This document shows positions 60,455 to 64,000 of a DNA stretch of 64,000 bases, piece by piece. Source of the stretch: Aureimonas psammosilenae (lineage in GTDB: Bacteria; Pseudomonadota; Alphaproteobacteria; Rhizobiales; Rhizobiaceae); contig NZ_WEZG01000002.1 of the NCBI RefSeq assembly GCF_009176975.1, forward strand, positions 124,001-188,000, given 5' to 3'. Positions within the stretch are counted from its first letter, which is position 1. The number at the start of each line of letters is the position of its first letter. The translations under genes were made by a program, and so were the position numbers. The notes beneath the pieces were generated by a model. The model had not been told where the DNA came from. It ran no database searches and saw nothing but the letters and a program-made list of their open reading frames with translations.

Positions 60455-60675
60455 AAGCCGCGCCGGAAGCGCATGCCCCTTCCGGCGCGGCGACGGCTTT
60501 TCCATGGGACGAGGCGATGTCGACGGCTTTCGGGGTGCTCCGGCTTTCGTCCGCCGACTTCTGGCGCATGACGCCCCGCGAATTTGCCCGCGCGCTCGCG
60601 CCCTTTGTCGGCGAGGCGTCGGAAGCCCCGACGCGCGCTGCCTTCGAGGCGCTGGCGACACGCTTTCCCGATTGA
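60451..60675 (+). CDS. GTA tail assembly chaperone (g10.1)
   Basis: A 74-residue phage tail assembly chaperone: FPWDEAMSTAFGVLRLSSADFWRMTPREFARAL is the conserved block. The TTG start at 60451 overlaps the g10 stop (TTGA); an internal ATG at 60517 could give a shorter product. Many phage chaperone pairs use frameshifting; here the overlap is a plain four-base coupling. Confidence 0.8.
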   Translation: MKAAPEAHAPSGAATAFPWDEAMSTAFGVLRLSSADFWRMTPREFARALAPFVGEASEAPTRAAFEALATRFPD

Positions 60676-60690
60676 TCCCTGGAGACGAGA

Positions 60691-61257
60691 ATGACGGCGG
60701 ACGAGACGGTGACGGTCGCAATACAGGCCGACACGAACGCCTTCGACAAGGCGATGACCGACATGACGGCGAAGGCGAGTTCATTCGGCTCGGCCTTCAA
60801 TACGGCCTTGCGCGGGGCCGTTTCGGGCGGGCAGTCGCTGGACGGGGTGCTGAGGCAGTTGGCGCTTCGCATCTCATCCATTGCGCTCGGCGCGGCGTTG
60901 AAGCCCGTTTCGGATGTGGCGGGATCGCTCGTGGGGCAGGTGGCGGGCGGGCTCGGCGCGGCTTTGGGAGGGGGCGCGAAGGTCGTGCCCTTCGCCAAGG
61001 GCGGGGTCGTGGCGAGCCCGAGTTATTTCCCGAACGGTCGGCAGATCGGGCTGATGGGCGAGGCGGGGGCGGAAGCGATCCTGCCGTTGAAGCGCGGCGC
61101 GGACGGAACGCTCGGCGTGGCGGCGGGCGGGGGCCGGGCCGCGCCCTCGATCACCTTCAACGTGACGGCGAGCGATGCGGCGAGCTTCCGCCGCTCCGAA
61201 GCGCAGATCCAGGCGATGCTCGCGCGGGCCGCGACGCGCGGACAAAGGGGACTTTGA
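60691..61257 (+). CDS. GTA tape measure protein (g11), short form
   Basis: A 188-residue tape measure homologue: ETVTVAIQADTNAFDKAMTDMTAKASSFGSAF at the N-terminus and the C-terminal block VVPFAKGGVVASPSYFPNGRQIGLMGEAGAEAILPLKRG (as two motifs), which is typical of lambda-type tape measures. Phage tape measures usually exceed 500 residues; GTAs have a shortened version, consistent with a short tail. Start ATG 60691 follows GGAGACGAGA; one base overlaps g12 (TGATG). Confidence 0.88.
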   Translation: MTADETVTVAIQADTNAFDKAMTDMTAKASSFGSAFNTALRGAVSGGQSLDGVLRQLALRISSIALGAALKPVSDVAGSLVGQVAGGLGAALGGGAKVVPFAKGGVVASPSYFPNGRQIGLMGEAGAEAILPLKRGADGTLGVAAGGGRAAPSITFNVTASDAASFRRSEAQIQAMLARAATRGQRGL

Positions 61258-61886
61258 TGGCGCCTTTCAGCGAGGAGTGCTTTCCCTTGCGCGTGGCGCT
61301 CGGCACGAGCGGCGGGCCTGAACGGCGGATCGAGGTGGTGCGGCTTTCCACCGGCTACGAGACGCGCAACCAGCGGCACGCCCATGCCTTCCGGCGCTAC
61401 GACGCTGGGTCGGGGGTGAAGCGCCTCGCCGATCTTGCCGCCGTCCTCGCCTTTTTCGAGGCGAGGCGCGGCAGGCTCGTCGGCTTTCGTTTCCGCGACC
61501 CGTTCGAAAACCGCTCGTCCGCTTATGGAAAGCCGGTGACCGCGCTGGATCAACCGATCGGCACCGGCGACGGGCAGACCAGGGTCTTCGCGCTGAGGAA
61601 GACCTACGGCGCGGGCGCGGATGCCTATGCGCGGCCGATCGCCAAGCCGGTGGCGGGAACCTTGAAAGTCGCCGTGGCGGGTGTGGCGCTGGGCGCTGGT
61701 GTCTCGCTCGATCCCGCGACGGGCCTCGTGAGTTTCGCGGCCGCGCCGAAGGCGGGGGCGGCGATCAGCGCCGGCTTCGAGTTCGACGTGCCGGTGCGCT
61801 TCGATCTCGACCAGCTCGTCCTCAACGTCGCCGCCTTCGAGGCCGGCGAAATTCCGTCGATCCCGCTCGTGGAGGTGCGCCCGTGA
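61257..61886 (+). CDS. GTA tail protein, DUF2460 (g12)
   Basis: A 209-residue DUF2460 protein: FSEECFPLRVALGTSGGPERRIEVVRLSTGYETRNQRHAHAFRRYDAGSGVK and LAFFEARRGRLVGFRFRDPFENRSS, then FDLDQLVLNVAAFEAGEIPSIPLVEVRP are the family's conserved blocks. It is the GTA distal tail protein, forming the hub where the tail tip attaches. It overlaps g11 by one base and g13 by four (ATGA-type). Confidence 0.93.
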   Translation: MAPFSEECFPLRVALGTSGGPERRIEVVRLSTGYETRNQRHAHAFRRYDAGSGVKRLADLAAVLAFFEARRGRLVGFRFRDPFENRSSAYGKPVTALDQPIGTGDGQTRVFALRKTYGAGADAYARPIAKPVAGTLKVAVAGVALGAGVSLDPATGLVSFAAAPKAGAAISAGFEFDVPVRFDLDQLVLNVAAFEAGEIPSIPLVEVRP

Positions 61887-62776
61887 GACCATTGCCGGAA
61901 GGTTTGAAGGCTCATCTTGCGGGCCGAACGACGAGCTTGTGCCGGTGCTGGCGTTTGACGCGCCGCGACGGGCGGGTCTTCGGCTTCACCGATCACGACG
62001 AGCCGATCCGCTTCGACGGCACTTCCTTCGAGGCGGCGAGCGGGCTGGCGGCGAGCGAGGCCGAGGCGGAAGCGGGGTTGGCGGCCGGAACGCAGGAGAT
62101 CGACGGCGCGCTGTCGTCTCTGTCGATCGAGGAAAAGGACATCGCGGCCGGACGCTTCGACGGGGCGCGGGTGGAAAGCTTTCTCGTCAACTGGCGGGAG
62201 CCGGCCGAGCGGGTCGTTCTGGATGTCGCGGAACTCGGCGAGGTGCGGCGGACGGGGTCGGCCTTCACGGCGGAACTTCGGGGCATGGAAGCGCAGCTCG
62301 ACCGGCTGCGCGGCCGGCTCTACCGCCGGCGATGCGATGCGCGATTCGGCGACGAGCGTTGCGGGATCAGCGGCGCGGAGGCCCGGTTCCGGGTCGCGGC
62401 GACCGTCGTGGAGGTGGAGAAGAGCGGGGCGGTGGTGCTTGGCCTTCCGGGGCCGGTCGATCTTGGGCTGTTCGAGCCGGGGCGGATCGCTTGGACGAGC
62501 GGCGAGGGGCAGGGGCTGTTTTCCGATATCGCGGCGCTCAGTGATGCGGGCGGCGGGAGGCTGCGGGCGGTGCCGCTCGGCGGCGTCGGCTTCGCGGTAT
62601 CCATCGGCGACACGGTGCGGCTCCATGCCGGCTGCGACAAGTCTTTCGCGAGTTGCAAGGCGAGGTTCCGCAATGGCGTGAACTTCCGGGGTTTTCCGCA
62701 TCTGCCGGGCAACGACGCGGCGCTGGCGGTCGCCAAGGGGGACGGTCGCCACGACGGCGGGCCGGTGGTGCCATGA
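61883..62776 (+). CDS. GTA tail hub protein, DUF2163 (g13)
   Basis: A 297-residue protein of the DUF2163/phage BR0599 type: GRTTSLCRCWRLTRRDGRVFGFTDHDEPIRFDG, AERVVLDVAELGEVRRTGSAFTAELRGMEAQLDRLRGRLYRRRCDARFGDERC and the C-terminal CDKSFASCKARFRNGVNFRGFPHLPGND are all recognisable. Six or more cysteines are spaced as in Fe-S-bearing tail hubs. ATG 61883 overlaps the g12 stop and its stop overlaps g14. Confidence 0.93.
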   Translation: MRPLPEGLKAHLAGRTTSLCRCWRLTRRDGRVFGFTDHDEPIRFDGTSFEAASGLAASEAEAEAGLAAGTQEIDGALSSLSIEEKDIAAGRFDGARVESFLVNWREPAERVVLDVAELGEVRRTGSAFTAELRGMEAQLDRLRGRLYRRRCDARFGDERCGISGAEARFRVAATVVEVEKSGAVVLGLPGPVDLGLFEPGRIAWTSGEGQGLFSDIAALSDAGGGRLRAVPLGGVGFAVSIGDTVRLHAGCDKSFASCKARFRNGVNFRGFPHLPGNDAALAVAKGDGRHDGGPVVP

Positions 62777-63204
62777 GCGCGGCGCGGCTTTGCGCGCTCC
62801 TGGTGGCGCGCGGCTTTCTCGGCACGCCTTACCGGCACCAGGGCTCGCGGCGCGGCGTCGGCTGCGATTGCCTCGGGCTCGTGCGCGGCGTGTTTCGCGA
62901 CGTCTACGGCAAGGAGCCGGAAGAGCCGGGGGCTTACTCGCCGGATTGGGCGGAGCGGGGCGGCGGTGAGCGGCTGCTGACGGCGGCCGGACGCCACCTT
63001 CTGCCGATCGACATGGACGAGGCGTTGCCCGGCGACGTCGTTCTGTTTCGCTGGCGGCCGGACGGACCGGCCCGCCATTGCGGCATTCTCGACGAGGGGA
63101 ACCGCGTGATCCACGCCTATGGCGGGATGACGGTCGTGTCCTCGCCTCTCACCCCTCAATGGGCGCGGCGCATTGCCGGCGCCTTTCGGTTTCCGGAGCG
63201 CTGA
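62773..63204 (+). CDS. GTA NlpC/P60 cell-wall peptidase (g14)
   Basis: A 143-residue NlpC/P60 peptidase. The active Cys33 is in RGVGCDCLGLVRGV; the His lies in ARHCGILDEGNRVIHAYG and the family block EALPGDVVLFRW precedes it. It would cut peptidoglycan cross-links to let the GTA DNA enter the recipient's periplasm. ATG 62773 overlaps the g13 stop. A further upstream in-frame extension of 40 residues has no ribosome site. Confidence 0.92.
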   Translation: MSAARLCALLVARGFLGTPYRHQGSRRGVGCDCLGLVRGVFRDVYGKEPEEPGAYSPDWAERGGGERLLTAAGRHLLPIDMDEALPGDVVLFRWRPDGPARHCGILDEGNRVIHAYGGMTVVSSPLTPQWARRIAGAFRFPER

Positions 63205-63207
63205 CCC

Positions 63208-64000
63208 ATGGCGACGATCCTTCTGCAGGCGGCGGGCGGCGCGCTCGGCACGCTGATCGGCGGTCCGGTGGGCGGCGTTCTCGGCCGGGCGCTCGGCGCG
63301 ATCGGCGGCTCGGCGATCGACAACGGGCTTTTCGCGCGGGGGCGCAAGGTCGAGGGCGCTCGCCTCGCCGCTTCGCGCATCCAGAATGCCGACGAGGGCG
63401 CGAGCGTCGCACGCGTTTACGGCACGGCGCGCGTTTCGGGGCAGGTGATCTGGACGACGCGCTTCGAGGAAGCGGCGAGAACCGAGCGGCAAGGGGGCAA
63501 GGGAGGGGGCGGGGGAGCCAGCGTCACGACCTACTCATATTTCGGCAATGTCGCGGTGGGCCTCTGCGAAGGACCGATCGCGGCGGTGCGTCGCGTTTGG
63601 GCCGATGGCGAGGAAATCGATCTGACCGGCGTCACCATGCGCCTTCATCGCGGCGACGAGAGCCAGATGCCCGATCCCTTGATCGAGGCGAAGCAGGGGG
63701 CGGGCAACGCGCCGGCCTATCGCGGGCTTGCCTATGTCGTCTTCGAGCGGCTGGCGCTGGAGCGCTGGGGCAACCGCATTCCGCAATTCTCTTTCGAGGT
63801 GCTGCGGCCGATCGGGGCGTTGGAAGCGGGGCTCCGGGCCGTTGCCGTGATTCCGGGGGCGAGCGAGCACGGGCTCGATCCGCGCACCGTGCGCGAAAGG
63901 ATAGCGAAGGGAACGGACAAGAGCCTGAATCGCAACGTGCTTCATGGGTCGAGCGATTTCGACGCTTCGCTCGACGAGTTGACGGCGCTCTGCCCGAAGC
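63208..64000 (+). CDS. GTA baseplate/host-specificity megaprotein, 5' part (g15)
   Basis: The frame starts at ATG 63208, three bases after the g14 stop, and stays open to the window end (264 codons). The product begins ATILLQAAGGALGTLIGGPV, has VYGTARVSGQVIWTTRFEE, a Gly-Lys-rich loop, TTYSYFGNVAVGLCEGPIAAVRRVWADG and YRGLAYVVFERLALERWGNRIPQFSFEV, which is the conserved N-terminus of the multi-domain g15 receptor-binding/tail-tip protein (usually over 1200 residues). The remainder lies beyond the right edge. Confidence 0.93.
   Translation, partial: MATILLQAAGGALGTLIGGPVGGVLGRALGAIGGSAIDNGLFARGRKVEGARLAASRIQNADEGASVARVYGTARVSGQVIWTTRFEEAARTERQGGKGGGGGASVTTYSYFGNVAVGLCEGPIAAVRRVWADGEEIDLTGVTMRLHRGDESQMPDPLIEAKQGAGNAPAYRGLAYVVFERLALERWGNRIPQFSFEVLRPIGALEAGLRAVAVIPGASEHGLDPRTVRERIAKGTDKSLNRNVLHGSSDFDASLDELTALCPK

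Overview
The window is one contiguous, GC-rich (mostly about 65-70%) stretch of an alphaproteobacterial chromosome, most likely from the order Hyphomicrobiales (Rhizobiales). The evidence is the gene set: an lpiA-acvB pair, HWE-family histidine kinases, DUF6456, DUF5330, DUF1491, DUF2336, DUF1214 and DUF1254 proteins, an Agrobacterium-like D-tagatose pathway, and a Rhodobacter-capsulatus-type gene transfer agent (GTA) cluster with the short tape-measure gene typical of the class. No rRNA, tRNA, CRISPR array or transposase was seen. Family and function assignments come from recognising the protein sequences, not from searches.

Layout. 1-6320: surface polysaccharide genes (5' part of kdsA, a UDP-sugar dehydrogenase, manC, rfbD, a family-4-type glycosyltransferase) with a phage-like DUF2793 protein among them. 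6322-6511: a 190-bp imperfect palindrome between convergent genes. 6544-12330: a LacI-type repressor, a strong palindromic operator, and a galactitol/sorbitol-type dehydrogenase, tagatose kinase, tagatose-6-phosphate 4-epimerase and sugar-binding protein operon that lacks permease and ATPase genes. 12388-14084: a DHDPS-family lyase and two small membrane proteins. 14483-18461: a response regulator, KaiC, KaiB and HWE kinase, a clock-like module without kaiA. 18499-26259: a lipoprotein, several small proteins, a hybrid kinase with a DivK-like partner, an AI-2E-family permease with a long soluble tail, and two small hydrophilic proteins. 26326-33145: acvB and lpiA (lysyl-phosphatidylglycerol metabolism), then a GGDEF-EAL protein. 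33161-38760: small regulators, SufE, and a membrane kinase fused by overlap to a peptidoglycan-binding protein. 39265-47159: a chemoreceptor, an unknown protein, and a hydroxyproline-type epimerase and oxidase pair with a GntR regulator. 47371-51831: envelope proteins including a class A penicillin-binding protein.

51924-64000: a nearly complete GTA structural cluster in the canonical order g1 to g15 (g15 cut by the window end). It has a candidate promoter, a leader hairpin, and further terminator-like hairpins after major blocks. A 0.9-kb segment of clearly lower GC carrying two unrecognised genes sits between the terminase (g2) and portal (g3) genes.

The items most worth a second look are the low-GC gene pair inside the GTA cluster, the GTA hairpins, the kaiA-less Kai module with a Ser-Ser KaiC, the DUF2793 (candidate GTA spike) gene inside the polysaccharide locus, the 190-bp palindrome, and several small genes with convincing ribosome binding sites, including four of 38-44 codons.
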